The position numbers and the translations under genes are program-made. The notes beneath the pieces were generated by a model. It worked only from the letters and a program-made list of their open reading frames with translations. It was not told the DNA's origin and did not search any database. A stretch of 64,000 bases of DNA, from positions 2,366,501-2,430,500 of the forward strand of contig NZ_AP025516.1 in assembly GCF_023169885.1 (NCBI RefSeq), read 5' to 3'. Position 1 is the first letter of the stretch. Each line of letters begins with the position of its first letter. This document shows, piece by piece, positions 42,137 through 51,934 of the stretch. This stretch comes from Desulfofustis limnaeus. GTDB lineage: Bacteria; Desulfobacterota; Desulfobulbia; Desulfobulbales; Desulfocapsaceae.

Positions 42137-45100
42137 CTATCGCTCAAAGGTATAGAGCACCTCCAAGCCGTTCGCTTCCACCGAACTTCTGCTCTGCACG
42201 GAAAAACCACGGCCGAATTCGTACCGTACCCGAAACGCGCCGGCGTGCTCAAAGAGGTTGAAATCGTAACTGATCGACAGCTGATCGGTCAAGCGTTTCG
42301 CCACCACCAGGGAAGCGCGCCGGCTTTCAGCGCTGCCTTCCAAGTGCAGATCGTCGATGGGCAAAATTTCGGTAATCTCATCGAGCAGGACGTTGCCGGC
42401 CGCCAAGCCGACGGCGCTCATGGCCTCGCTTACCAAGCCGCGCGCCTGATCGTCCCCGGAACCAATCGGTTTATCCAGCAACAAGTAGGCGACGATATCA
42501 TTGTCCGGCATAGACGGCTCAGAGAAGAGTTCCAGATAGTAATCCTGGGCATTACCGGAGACGTTGACCCCGACGAGGGCGCCTTTGCCGTTGAAGGCCG
42601 CGCTCTGCACCGTCTTTTGCGCGACGATGTCCAACTCCGGGTTATCGATCGCCCCGCCGCCGAACACCAACCGGCCGCGGCTGATCTGCAGCGGCGTTCC
42701 GTAGAGTGAGAAGGTTCCCCGGACGATCCTCAATTCGCCCCGGCCGACAAGGCCCTGGTCGGCTCGTCCGGAGACATCCAGAGAACCGTCCAGCCCGGTA
42801 TTCAGTCCGTATCCCTTCACCGTCACCTGATCTTCGAGAACCACCTGCACATCGAGGAAAAACGGCCAGGCAGTCGACGGTTCCACCTGGTCGACAAAGA
42901 CCACGTCAGCGGAAGCACCGACCGATCCCTGCATCTCTTCCGGTTGAATCAAGGCCCGGGGCACCCTCACCACCCCGGACAGATCACCGCCATCGGGGCC
43001 GATCCGCAATCGGACGCTGGGGCTGACGACGATCTGGAGTTCACTGAGATGCACCAAATCGCAGTCGGTGCCATCGATGGTGAAGGCTCCGCTCCAACCG
43101 GTCCCGGCAAAATCCAGCCCGCCGCTGCCACGTACCGTACCGGTCCCGGATCGTGCCTGCAGGTCGAAGCTCAGCCGATGCTCTACACCGGCGACGGTGC
43201 CGTGCAGTTCCTCCAGGCCAATTCCCAATTCGGGAAAGCCCAGCCGACCGTCGACCAGGCGCAGTGACCCGGAAAACAGGGGATAGCCAATGGTGCCGCC
43301 GAGATTCAGTTCTGCTGTCAGACGGCCGGTGGGCTGCAGGTAGTCATCGGTCAGCACGGCCAGCGGCAGCGGGTCGACCCCTCGGATCCGCACGGTCCCG
43401 CCGATCGGCGCCGCCATCGACAGCGCGGCCAAATCCACCACCTCAGCGAGCTGCAGCTCGGCTTCGATCGTGCTGCCATCCGAGAACCGGGAACGCAAAC
43501 GGCCCTGAAGGGCGGCATCGACCAGTTCGATGGAGACCTCGCTGTCGGACCAAAGCAACACGGGAAGCCAGGAATCATCATCGACACCCGGAACCGCTAT
43601 CCGGGGCGCCGAAAAGGTGCCGGACAGACGCCGCAACAGAGTCCCGTTCCCGGCTGCCGAGGCCCGGCCGGACACCAGACCGGTCACCACCGGAGCCATG
43701 GCGCCGCGGTGCTGCAGATCGGCCAGATCCACCTGCAGATCACTCAGCTCGGCACCCCAGGCGCCACTGTCTTCCCAGAATCCTTCAACACAGAGCGATG
43801 AAGGGCCGCCGGCCAGGCAGAGCGTGTCGACGGCCAGTCGTTCGGCACCAATCTCGACGCTACTCGACCCAACCTGTTCCCACCCTCCCAGTTCCGGGAC
43901 GTGGAGGCTCAGCTCGTCAACGGCGCCGCGCCACCGCTGTTCTTCCCGCCAGCCACCGCTGGCGGCCAGATGCAGTCGACCGCCGGCACCATCCAGCGCG
44001 ACGGTCAAACGATGGTCGCCGAGCGCTCCCATCATCTCCAAGCCGGCTCGCTCCAGGGTCACCCCGCCCCCGCTCAGCCCCTCCAAATCTATATGCAAAT
44101 CGACGGATTGCGCTCCGTTCCGGCCATACTGCAGCGTACCGGACACCTGCTCCAGCCGATAGGCATCATAGGACAGGCGATCGGCCTGCAACTCCACCAC
44201 CGCTTGCGGTGCCTCCCTCGCGCCGGAGAGATTCCCCGTAAGATCTATCTTGCCGCCCAAGGGTGCATAGAGGCGGGCCAGTTCCGCACCCTGCAGGTGG
44301 AAGCTCACATCCACCTGGTCGTCGATTACGCCCTGCACGGAAAGGCGATTATCGCCGTTTTCCAAATGCAAGGCATCGATCTGAAGATGCCCGTTACGGA
44401 CCTCGAAACGTCCACCACCCTGTAGTTCGTAACCGGCCAGATCGCCGGACAGACGTTCCAGGCGAACCGCCAGTTCCAGATCCTCACCGGTGCCGCTGCC
44501 GAAAGCGAAAAGCTCACCGTCGACGGAGCCGACAGGAAGACCGGGGAAGAAAGAAGGATCGACGCTCTCGGCCCGCAACCGTCCCTGCCACCCGAACCGC
44601 TCCCGCAGCCGAGCCGCCCCGGACACCTGCATCCGGCCGCTACCGGCCGACAAAATGAGGTCCGCCTGAAGTTCGTCACCGTCGCCATGCACCTGACCGG
44701 CAGCGATCAACGGCCGGGCCAGCGCCCCGTCACTATAGCGAAGGTCGGTAATTGTCCCCTGCCAGCGAAGCCCTGCCGGCCCAATGGCGCCCGTGCTGTG
44801 CAGCTCGCCGGCAAGCGTGCCGGCCACAGCGGGAACGAACCTGCCGGGCTGCCAGGACTCAAGAAGCAGTGTCGCGTCCCACCGGAGATCGTCGGACCAG
44901 CTCAGGCGGCCGGACAGCTCGGCTCTGTCGTCCCCGAAACGGATCGGGCTCGGGGCGACCTGCAACTCGCCGACGTCACCCGCGAACTGCAGATCTACGC
45001 TCAGCTCCGGGTAGTCCGCCTGACTCAGCGCCCCGGCGAGCGAGCCGCGAAAGGAGGCATCACTGCCCGTCGCAGCAAGCGACACATCGAGGGCGACAGA

Positions 45101-45916
45101 CGGCCAGTCGGAGCAAAAGAGCGAAGGGTCAACGGCGCGACCGCTCCCCTGCACCTCCCAGGCCAGAGTCTCGAACGGATGGTTAATGACGCCCTGCACC
45201 GCCAGCGTCGTCGGCGCCGTGAACTGCGCCGTCAGACGCAACTCGGCCAGATCGCCGGTCAGTTCGGTTCTGCCCTGCAGGCGTGAGCAACCGGGCCGCT
45301 GCAGGGACCACTTCGCCTCCAGATCCAGCGGCCAGCGGGGCCCGGCATGGACCTCGCCGGCGACATCGACCTGGGCCCCGTCCGCCTCGATCTGCAGAGA
45401 GGACACCGTCAGCACACCATCGGCCAGTGACAGCCGGGCCTGTATCCGGGCACCGGCGAACAGCTGTTCTTCGCCGCGTCGCAGGGCCAGCTCCTCGACC
45501 GAAAAGTCCTCGACCTGCGCAACAACGGGCAGCAGTAATGCCGGCAGAGCACCGGAGGAGCGATCAGGTGCCGAAGGAGGCGGGGCGGTTGAAGATACGC
45601 CCACCGCCACCGCTACTCCCCGTGCGCCAAGATGCTCGATCAGCAGCGTACGGCGCCACAAACGGGCCGGTTGCCACCGGCAGGCCAGCTCGGCGATCTC
45701 CAGGCGATGTCCGCCCAGGCGCAAGCGCAGCCCGGTCAGACGCCACTCGTCGACCAGCCGTCCGGACCCTCCCTCGATGGTCAGCGCCTCCCCGGCCAGC
45801 TCATCGACCGCCCGGACGGCGAACGCGAAGCCGGTTCGCGTGAACAAGGCCATGCCAACCGCCGCCAGGACAAGCAGGCAAACGGCCAGCCCCACCAGGA
45901 GCGCAGCTCGTTTCAT
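42137..45916 (-). CDS. tamB: Translocation and assembly module protein TamB
   Basis: 1259 residues. An N-terminal signal-anchor (about 5-27) is followed by a very long beta-rich, repetitive region (AsmA-like, RDG/Taurus fold) and the C-terminal TamB domain (DUF490, about 900-1259) ending in a Phe-Glu-Arg tail. TamB spans the periplasm with TamA in the outer membrane and is implicated in autotransporter assembly and in phospholipid transport. The ATG overlaps the tamA stop by 4 bp (ATGA). Many Gly-Ser-Asp-rich strands and few Lys are normal for the family. No premature stop or frameshift is seen. Confidence 0.92.
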   Translation of the reverse strand: MKRAALLVGLAVCLLVLAAVGMALFTRTGFAFAVRAVDELAGEALTIEGGSGRLVDEWRLTGLRLRLGGHRLEIAELACRWQPARLWRRTLLIEHLGARGVAVAVGVSSTAPPPSAPDRSSGALPALLLPVVAQVEDFSVEELALRRGEEQLFAGARIQARLSLADGVLTVSSLQIEADGAQVDVAGEVHAGPRWPLDLEAKWSLQRPGCSRLQGRTELTGDLAELRLTAQFTAPTTLAVQGVINHPFETLAWEVQGSGRAVDPSLFCSDWPSVALDVSLAATGSDASFRGSLAGALSQADYPELSVDLQFAGDVGELQVAPSPIRFGDDRAELSGRLSWSDDLRWDATLLLESWQPGRFVPAVAGTLAGELHSTGAIGPAGLRWQGTITDLRYSDGALARPLIAAGQVHGDGDELQADLILSAGSGRMQVSGAARLRERFGWQGRLRAESVDPSFFPGLPVGSVDGELFAFGSGTGEDLELAVRLERLSGDLAGYELQGGGRFEVRNGHLQIDALHLENGDNRLSVQGVIDDQVDVSFHLQGAELARLYAPLGGKIDLTGNLSGAREAPQAVVELQADRLSYDAYRLEQVSGTLQYGRNGAQSVDLHIDLEGLSGGGVTLERAGLEMMGALGDHRLTVALDGAGGRLHLAASGGWREEQRWRGAVDELSLHVPELGGWEQVGSSSVEIGAERLAVDTLCLAGGPSSLCVEGFWEDSGAWGAELSDLQVDLADLQHRGAMAPVVTGLVSGRASAAGNGTLLRRLSGTFSAPRIAVPGVDDDSWLPVLLWSDSEVSIELVDAALQGRLRSRFSDGSTIEAELQLAEVVDLAALSMAAPIGGTVRIRGVDPLPLAVLTDDYLQPTGRLTAELNLGGTIGYPLFSGSLRLVDGRLGFPELGIGLEELHGTVAGVEHRLSFDLQARSGTGTVRGSGGLDFAGTGWSGAFTIDGTDCDLVHLSELQIVVSPSVRLRIGPDGGDLSGVVRVPRALIQPEEMQGSVGASADVVFVDQVEPSTAWPFFLDVQVVLEDQVTVKGYGLNTGLDGSLDVSGRADQGLVGRGELRIVRGTFSLYGTPLQISRGRLVFGGGAIDNPELDIVAQKTVQSAAFNGKGALVGVNVSGNAQDYYLELFSEPSMPDNDIVAYLLLDKPIGSGDDQARGLVSEAMSAVGLAAGNVLLDEITEILPIDDLHLEGSAESRRASLVVAKRLTDQLSISYDFNLFEHAGAFRVRYEFGRGFSVQSRSSVEANGLEVLYTFER

Positions 45917-47676
45917 AAGTCGGCTCCGACGCTGAGAAAAACGCTTTGCGTGCTGCCCTGATCATCGAGCGGGTAGGCCACGTCGAGTCGTACCTGGCCG
46001 AACGGCAGAGCAAAGCCAAGACCGATTCCGACCCCGTGGGCCAGATCGACTTCCAGGTCGTCCATGGCGTTACCGGCATCGTAGAAGGCCGCCATCCGCC
46101 AGGAGCGCCCGAGCTGCCGCTCGATCTCGACACTGCCGGTGAGCAGTAATCGGCCGCCGATCACCGAGCCCCGCTCATCGACGGGACCAAGACTGCGATA
46201 CTGATAGCCGCGCACGCTCTTTTCACCGCCGGCATAAAAACGCAGGGACGGCGGGATATCATCGATATCGTCCACCAGGATGGCGCCGACGGCGCCGCTG
46301 CCGATCAAACGCCAGCCGGGCAGCGGGCTGACGATGAGCTTGCCGTCGCCGCGCACCTTGATGAATGAGGCATCGGAGAGCAGTTGATCGCTCGCTCCGG
46401 CACCTTCAACCGAGAGTCGTACCCCGTTCTCGGTGTTGACCACATCATCGGCCCAGGCCAGCGACCCTTTGATGCCGGGCATGATCAGCACCGCCGAATC
46501 ACGGGTCTCCCCGATCCGGTACGATTCATTGAGCGCCTCGACGGAAATGCCGTAAAGGTACTCCGCTTGGACATGCTCGAAGGCAAGACCGGTGGAAAGC
46601 CGTTCGGTCCGGATATCTTCCCACTGTTCACGATCCCACAGCCCGCTAGCGACCAGTGAATCGAAGCGAGGATCGGCCACCGGCACACGGTAATTGAGCA
46701 GACCATAGCTCTTCAACTCGCCGATCAGCAGCGACCCGTTGAGGCGGTGGCCCCGCTTGTTGAGCAGCCGGTTGTTTCGCTCAAAACGCAGATGGGCGCC
46801 GATATCGGTGGCCCAGCCGATGCCGACGCTGTAACGGTTGTAATGCTCCGGCGGCTCCGCCTCGACGATCACCGGGATCGTATGATCCTCGACGTTGTCG
46901 AGATCGGCAACGACCCTGACGGAGCCGAAATAATCGGTCCGATAGAGATCGCGCTGCACCTCCTGGAGCAGGCGACGGCTGAACGGTTCGCCCTGCTGAA
47001 ACGGCAGAAAACGTTCGAGCAGCTCGGGCTCGATGATCTGCTGGTCGCTGAGGACCCGGCCGAATTGATAACGGCGGCCGGTATCGAGCCGCAGCCTGAG
47101 GCTCGCCTGCCGGTTTGTGCGGTCCACCCGGATTTCATGCACCCCATAGGCGGCATCGAGCAAGCCGAGGGAACGAGCCCGGCGCAGCACGGTCTTTTTT
47201 CCTTCCTCATAGAGCCGGTGATCGAGCACCGCCCCACGCTGCAGCGGAAAAGCTGCGGCCGGCTCCGCCAGCTCCGGCAAACCGGCACCCTCACCACGCA
47301 CCTCGATCCGCACCTCGCTGACCAGCACCGGGGCCCCGGGGTCGATGGCATAGGCGGCCTGCCATGACCCGTCACCAAAGGCTAACCGGCCCTGTACGAC
47401 CGGATCATAGTAGCCGAACGGCTCCAGGGCGGAGGCGATGTCCTCCTCGGCCAGTCGGTGCAGGCGCTCGACCTCAGACTCGCTCAACTGGGTGAGGCGA
47501 AAGATATTGATGCGCAGCCGGGCCAGCACATTTTCTTTGAGCCGGCCTTCGATGCCGCTCACCGACACCGATGGCGCCACCTCGGTGCGGCCGTCTCCAG
47601 TCATCAGCACGAGCAACAGGCAAAGCAGAAACGAGACTCGATAGCAGCGAATGGTTGTGGTATAGACTAGGGACAT
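45913..47676 (-). CDS. tamA: Outer membrane assembly protein TamA (Omp85 family)
   Basis: 587 residues from the ATG at 47676, with a signal peptide (about 8-32, SFLLCLLLVLM). Three POTRA domains follow (about 35-270), then the 16-strand beta barrel (about 285-587). The family block GGEKSVRGYQYRSLGP, containing the conserved RGY, lies at about 480, and the chain ends GADL, a terminal strand without the usual Phe. It partners TamB, its 3' neighbour, with a 4-bp overlap. Earlier in-frame starts to 47733 would place charged and proline-rich residues before the signal, so they are less likely. The ribosome site is weak. Confidence 0.93.
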   Translation of the reverse strand: MSLVYTTTIRCYRVSFLLCLLLVLMTGDGRTEVAPSVSVSGIEGRLKENVLARLRINIFRLTQLSESEVERLHRLAEEDIASALEPFGYYDPVVQGRLAFGDGSWQAAYAIDPGAPVLVSEVRIEVRGEGAGLPELAEPAAAFPLQRGAVLDHRLYEEGKKTVLRRARSLGLLDAAYGVHEIRVDRTNRQASLRLRLDTGRRYQFGRVLSDQQIIEPELLERFLPFQQGEPFSRRLLQEVQRDLYRTDYFGSVRVVADLDNVEDHTIPVIVEAEPPEHYNRYSVGIGWATDIGAHLRFERNNRLLNKRGHRLNGSLLIGELKSYGLLNYRVPVADPRFDSLVASGLWDREQWEDIRTERLSTGLAFEHVQAEYLYGISVEALNESYRIGETRDSAVLIMPGIKGSLAWADDVVNTENGVRLSVEGAGASDQLLSDASFIKVRGDGKLIVSPLPGWRLIGSGAVGAILVDDIDDIPPSLRFYAGGEKSVRGYQYRSLGPVDERGSVIGGRLLLTGSVEIERQLGRSWRMAAFYDAGNAMDDLEVDLAHGVGIGLGFALPFGQVRLDVAYPLDDQGSTQSVFLSVGADL

Positions 47677-47731
47677 TGCAGCGTTACCAGCCGACGATCG
47701 TGCCGGCCCGGAGCGTGGCGGCGGAGCTTTC

Positions 47732-47760
47732 ACTATAGTCGGATATGGTTGAGAACTGCA
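47732..47760 (-). promoter_or_regulatory. Possible promoter for tamA-tamB
   Basis: On the minus strand, TATAGT (47732-47737) has a weak TTGCAG about 18 bp upstream, in the short gap between divergent tamA and the RNA methyltransferase gene. The -10 is good (5/6); the -35 is poor (3/6). Confidence 0.3.
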
Positions 47761-49085
47761 AGAACACTCAAACTCTCACGGTAAAAAAGATGGTCAACGG
47801 CGGCTGGGGGCTGGCGGTCCGGGCCGACGGCAAGACCACGCTGATACGCCACGGCCTGCCCGGCGAGACTATCACCGTCGCGGTGGAAAGAGAGCGGCCC
47901 CAGCTTGATTTCGCCGGTATCGCCGCCCTCATCACCGCCCATCCCGAGCGGATCGAGCCGCCCTGCCCCTATTACGGCAGCTGTGGCGGCTGCGACCTGC
48001 AACACGCCTCGTACCCGCTGCAATGCGCCATCAAACGGGAGATCCTCGCCGATCTGCTGGCCCGCAGCCCGGTCGCGGAGCTGCGCTGCCGGGCCGCCGA
48101 TCTGCCCCCGGTAATGGAAGCCCCGCAGCCGTTCGGCTACCGCCAACGCATCCGTTTGCAGGTGGACCGCAACGGCGCCATTGGTTTTCACCGCCGGCAA
48201 TCGCATCGCGTGATCGACGTGCACCGTTGCCTCTTGGCACGAGACCGTATCAATCAGGGCTTGCTTGAACTGCGCGCCAACGAGACGTTCCTGCGCCTGG
48301 CCGCTGCCGCGGAAACAATCGAACTGCTGGTCGATCCCGCCGATGACTCACGGTTCGCTTCGTTCCATCTGCGCCGGCCACCCCGCTCCAGCGAACGCTC
48401 TCTGGCCGAACGGCTCTGTCACCAGCATTCCGGTGTGCAGCGGGTGCTGTTGCGCTGCCGGGGGCTCCCCGACCGTGGTCCGTACGCCGCTGCCGCCGGC
48501 CCGACCGGTCGGCAACTCACCATGACCGTGCCGACGGTACCGCCGCTGCAGCTCGGCTGGGACGTGAGCGGTTTCAGCCAGGTAAACGAAGCGCAGAATC
48601 ACGCCCTGATCGCCCTGGTGCAGAGCCTGGCTCGGGTCAGCGGAGTCGACCGGGTGCTTGATCTGTACTGCGGCATGGGCAATTTTTCGCTGCCGCTGGC
48701 CACCACGGCGGCGGAGGTGGTGGGCCTGGAAAGCCAGGCCACGGCCATTCGCTGCGCCCGGCAGAACGCCGAACGCAACGGCCTGCACCATCTGCATTTC
48801 CGCCACTGTGATGTGGCCGCCGGCGGCGCCGAGTTGGCCAGGCAGCAGCGCCGATTCGACGTGGTGGTCTGCGATCCGCCCCGCCAGGGCATGCCCGGCC
48901 TGGCTCCCTTGCTCGCCGATCTGTGCCGCCACCGTCTGGTCTACGTGTCCTGTGACCCGGCCACCCTGTGCCGGGATCTCGGCGATCTGCTGGCCGAGGG
49001 GTTTGCGCTGCAGGCCATCCGGCCGATCGATATGTTCCCCCAGACCCATCACCTGGAAACCGTGGCGTTACTGGAAAAGCATTGA
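47745..49085 (+). CDS. SAM-dependent 23S rRNA (uracil-5-)-methyltransferase-like protein (RumA/RlmD family)
   Basis: 446 residues. An N-terminal TRAM domain (about 10-65) precedes the 4Fe-4S cysteines 74, 80 and 83 (CPYYGSCGGCDLQ) with a fourth near 163. The methyltransferase domain follows, with VLDLYCGMGNFSLPLA (SAM loop), CDPPRQGMPG and YVSCDPATLCRDL with the catalytic Cys. This is the RlmD/RlmCD type that makes m5U in 23S rRNA using an iron-sulfur cluster. TrmFO in the same window makes the tRNA m5U, so an rRNA target is likely here, but which uridine cannot be told. No strong ribosome site is seen; the next ATG at 47790 would cut the TRAM domain. Confidence 0.9.
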   Translation: MVENCKNTQTLTVKKMVNGGWGLAVRADGKTTLIRHGLPGETITVAVERERPQLDFAGIAALITAHPERIEPPCPYYGSCGGCDLQHASYPLQCAIKREILADLLARSPVAELRCRAADLPPVMEAPQPFGYRQRIRLQVDRNGAIGFHRRQSHRVIDVHRCLLARDRINQGLLELRANETFLRLAAAAETIELLVDPADDSRFASFHLRRPPRSSERSLAERLCHQHSGVQRVLLRCRGLPDRGPYAAAAGPTGRQLTMTVPTVPPLQLGWDVSGFSQVNEAQNHALIALVQSLARVSGVDRVLDLYCGMGNFSLPLATTAAEVVGLESQATAIRCARQNAERNGLHHLHFRHCDVAAGGAELARQQRRFDVVVCDPPRQGMPGLAPLLADLCRHRLVYVSCDPATLCRDLGDLLAEGFALQAIRPIDMFPQTHHLETVALLEKH

Positions 49086-49141
49086 CAGAGCCGGTCAATG
49101 CCGGTAAACGATTAGCCAGGTGCAAGCACGTTTCATCCATG

Positions 49142-49173
49142 AAGGGGGCAGATGACCGGTCTGCCCCCTTTCT
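49142..49173 (+). terminator. Stem-loop terminator candidate between the methyltransferase gene and lysS
   Basis: A perfect 11-bp stem, AAGGGGGCAGA (49142-49152) with TCTGCCCCCTT (49160-49170), has a 7-base loop and is followed by TCTAAATT. The T-run is short, so termination may be incomplete. The lysS ATG is 20 bp further on, so it could also act in the lysS leader. Confidence 0.6.
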
Positions 49174-49192
49174 AAATTCGCAGGAAGAATCC

Positions 49193-50701
49193 ATGAGTTC
49201 CGATAATCAATTTCTCGCCCAGCGCCGGGAAAAGGCCGAAGCCCTGGCCGGACTCGGCGTCAAACTCTACAGCAATTCCTTCAAACCCTCGCACTGCATC
49301 GCCGATCTGCTGCCCCGCGGCGAGGCCCTGCAGGCCGAGGAGAAGGAGCAAGGCGGGAATATTTACGCGGTGGCCGGCCGGATCATGGCCATGCGCCGCT
49401 TCGGCAAGGCCGCCTTCTTCTGCATCGCCGATTCCAGCGAGCGGACCCAGGTCTACGTGCGCAAGGACACCATCGGCGAGGCGGCCTTCGAGGCCTTCTC
49501 CAAATGGGATATCGGCGATATCGTCGGTGCCGAGGGGACGCTGTTCAAGACCAAGACCGGCGAGTTGTCGCTGCACGCCCGGTCGATCACCATGATTTCC
49601 AAATCGCTGCGACCGCTGCCGGAGAAATGGCACGGCCTCACCGATGTGGAGACCCGTTACCGGCAGCGCTACGTGGATCTGATCGTCACCCCCGAGAGCC
49701 GGGCCACCTTTCGCAAACGGGTGGAGATCATCCGACTGATCCGCGAGTTTCTCAGCAACCGCGGCTTCATGGAAGTGGAGACGCCGATGATGCAGCCGCT
49801 GCCCGGCGGCGCCACAGCCAAGCCGTTTTGCACCCACCACAACGCGCTTGACATGGATCTCTATCTGCGCGTGGCCCCGGAGTTGTACCTGAAACGGCTG
49901 TTGGTGGGCGGCTTCGAGCGGGTCTTCGAGATCAACCGCAACTTCCGCAACGAGGGGCTGTCGACCCGGCACAATCCGGAATTCACCATGCTCGAGTTCT
50001 ACCAGGCCTACGCCACCTACGAGGACATGATGGACCTCACCGAAGCGATGATCTCCTCGGTCTGCCAGGCGGTCAACGGCACCATGCAGATCAGCTACCA
50101 GGGCAGCCCGGTGGATCTGACGCCGCCGTGGCGACGGCTGACCATGGACCAGGCGCTGACCGAGATTGCCGGCCTGGAACCGGCCCTGCTGGCCGACCAG
50201 GAGCGGGTCATGGAGTTGGCCCGGGCCAAGGGGATCAAACTGGAGCCGCAGGCCGGACCCGGCAAGGCCAAGACCGAGCTGTTCGAACTGCTGGTGGAGG
50301 AACGGCTCGTCGATCCGACCTTCATCACCTCCTATCCCACCGAGGTATCACCGCTGGCCCGGCGTAACGAAGACAACCCGGCGGTCACCGACCGCTTCGA
50401 ACTGTTCATCACCGGCCGCGAGATCGCCAACGCCTTCAGCGAACTCAACGACCCGGACGACCAGCGGCGCCGCTTCGAGAAGCAGATCGCCGAGCGCGGC
50501 GAGGACGAGGAGATCCATCCGGAACTGGACACCGACTATCTCCGCGCCCTGGAATACGGCATGCCGTCGGCCGCCGGCGAAGGCATCGGCATCGACCGGC
50601 TGGTCATGCTGCTCACCGACTCGCCGTCCATCCGCGACGTCATCCTCTTCCCGCATATGAAGCCGGAGGAGCGCACCCCCGCCCCGCCCCAGGAGCCCTA
50701 G
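49193..50701 (+). CDS. lysS: Lysyl-tRNA synthetase (class II)
   Basis: 502 residues. An OB-fold anticodon-binding domain (about 55-150) leads to the class II core. Motif 1 surrounds the FMEVETPMM block (about 190), motif 2 contains FEINRNFRNEGLSTRHNPEFTM in part (about 245-265), and motif 3 is GEGIGIDRLVMLL (about 462-474). AGGAAG lies 6-12 bp before the ATG at 49193; the longer open frame upstream belongs to the methyltransferase region. lol-type genes follow immediately, a common arrangement in deltaproteobacteria as I recall. Confidence 0.97.
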   Translation: MSSDNQFLAQRREKAEALAGLGVKLYSNSFKPSHCIADLLPRGEALQAEEKEQGGNIYAVAGRIMAMRRFGKAAFFCIADSSERTQVYVRKDTIGEAAFEAFSKWDIGDIVGAEGTLFKTKTGELSLHARSITMISKSLRPLPEKWHGLTDVETRYRQRYVDLIVTPESRATFRKRVEIIRLIREFLSNRGFMEVETPMMQPLPGGATAKPFCTHHNALDMDLYLRVAPELYLKRLLVGGFERVFEINRNFRNEGLSTRHNPEFTMLEFYQAYATYEDMMDLTEAMISSVCQAVNGTMQISYQGSPVDLTPPWRRLTMDQALTEIAGLEPALLADQERVMELARAKGIKLEPQAGPGKAKTELFELLVEERLVDPTFITSYPTEVSPLARRNEDNPAVTDRFELFITGREIANAFSELNDPDDQRRRFEKQIAERGEDEEIHPELDTDYLRALEYGMPSAAGEGIGIDRLVMLLTDSPSIRDVILFPHMKPEERTPAPPQEP

Positions 50702-50707
50702 CCCGAG

Positions 50708-51934
50708 ATGTACGAGTGGTTCATCGGACTCAGGTACCTGCGGGCCAAGCACCGGCAGGGGTTCATCTCGCTGATCTCGCTGATCTCGGTGATCGGCATC
50801 ACCGTCGGCGTCATCGCCCTGATCGTCGTGCTCTCGGTCTACACCGGTTTCACCGAGGGGCTGCGCGACCAGATCCTGGGCATCAATTCCCATATCATCG
50901 TCCAGCGCGCCGAGGGGCGAATCACCGACTACCGGGACACCCGCGAACAGATCCTGACCGTTGAAGGCGTCGTCGGCGCCACCCCGTATCTCTACGCCCA
51001 GACCCTGGTCAGCGGCAGCGGCGGCGGCTCCGGGGTGGTGTTGCGCGGTATCGACCCGGCCACCGCCGGTTCGGTGATCATCCTCGGTGATCAGCTGATT
51101 GCCGGCACGCTTGGTGATCTTCAAAACGAGCCGAACGACCCGGTGCCGGGTATCATCCTCGGCAAGCAACTGGCGGCGGATCTGCGGGTCGGGCCAGGCG
51201 GCAAGGTGCGGTTGATCTCCCCGTCCGGACCGCTCACCCCGATGGGGGTCATCCCCAAAATCAAGACCTGCCGAGTGGTGGGGATCTTCGAATCGGGTAT
51301 GTTCGAGTACGACTCGTCGCTGGCCTATATGTCGCTGCCGGCAGTCCAGCAATTCCTGGAGAGCGGCGATATCGCCCACGGCATAGAGGTGCTCGTGGAC
51401 AAGAAGGACCTGAATCGGGCCGACCGGATCGCCGAACGGATCGCCGCCGCCCTCGGGCCGGGCACCATCGCCCGCGACTGGATGGCCATGAACCGCAACC
51501 TGTTCGCCGCCTTCAAGCTGGAAAAGATCGGCATGTTCATCTGCGTCGCCCTGATCATCCTGGTGGCGGCGCTGAACATCATCAGCGCCCTGATCATGGT
51601 GGTCATGGAGAAGGGGCGGGACATCGCCATCCTCAAATCCATGGGGGCGACCTCACGCTCGATCATGAAGATCTTCTTCCTGCAGGGCACGGTCATCGCC
51701 CTGGTCGGCACGGTGCTCGGCGTCCTCGGTGGGCTCGGCCTGTGCGAGCTGCTGTCGCGCTACCAATTCATCGAGCTGCCGTCCAACGTCTACCCGATGA
51801 CCACCCTGCCCATCAAGGTCCTGCCCCTGGACGTGGCCATCATCGCCTGCAGCTCGATCATCATCACCTTGTCGGCGACCCTGTATCCGTCCTGGAAGGC
51901 ATCCCGGGTAAAACCGGCCGAGGTCCTGTCATGA
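50708..51934 (+). CDS. Lipoprotein-releasing system permease (LolC/LolE family)
   Basis: 408 residues. One helix near the N-terminus (about 20-45, SLISVIGITVGVIALIVVLS), a periplasmic domain (about 50-270) and three C-terminal helices (about 280-400) give the MacB/FtsX-type topology of LolC/LolE. With LolD it extracts outer-membrane lipoproteins from the inner membrane. Only one permease gene is present, so it may form a homodimer (LolF-like) instead of a LolC-LolE pair. lysS ends 6 bp upstream and the lolD ATG overlaps its stop by 4 bp, so translation is coupled. Naming as lolC or lolE is not possible from this alone. Confidence 0.93.
   Translation: MYEWFIGLRYLRAKHRQGFISLISLISVIGITVGVIALIVVLSVYTGFTEGLRDQILGINSHIIVQRAEGRITDYRDTREQILTVEGVVGATPYLYAQTLVSGSGGGSGVVLRGIDPATAGSVIILGDQLIAGTLGDLQNEPNDPVPGIILGKQLAADLRVGPGGKVRLISPSGPLTPMGVIPKIKTCRVVGIFESGMFEYDSSLAYMSLPAVQQFLESGDIAHGIEVLVDKKDLNRADRIAERIAAALGPGTIARDWMAMNRNLFAAFKLEKIGMFICVALIILVAALNIISALIMVVMEKGRDIAILKSMGATSRSIMKIFFLQGTVIALVGTVLGVLGGLGLCELLSRYQFIELPSNVYPMTTLPIKVLPLDVAIIACSSIIITLSATLYPSWKASRVKPAEVLS

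Noticed and set aside
43153-44241. 362-codon plus-strand open frame rich in Arg and Pro
   Set aside because: It is antisense to tamB; the composition is a GC-rich artefact.
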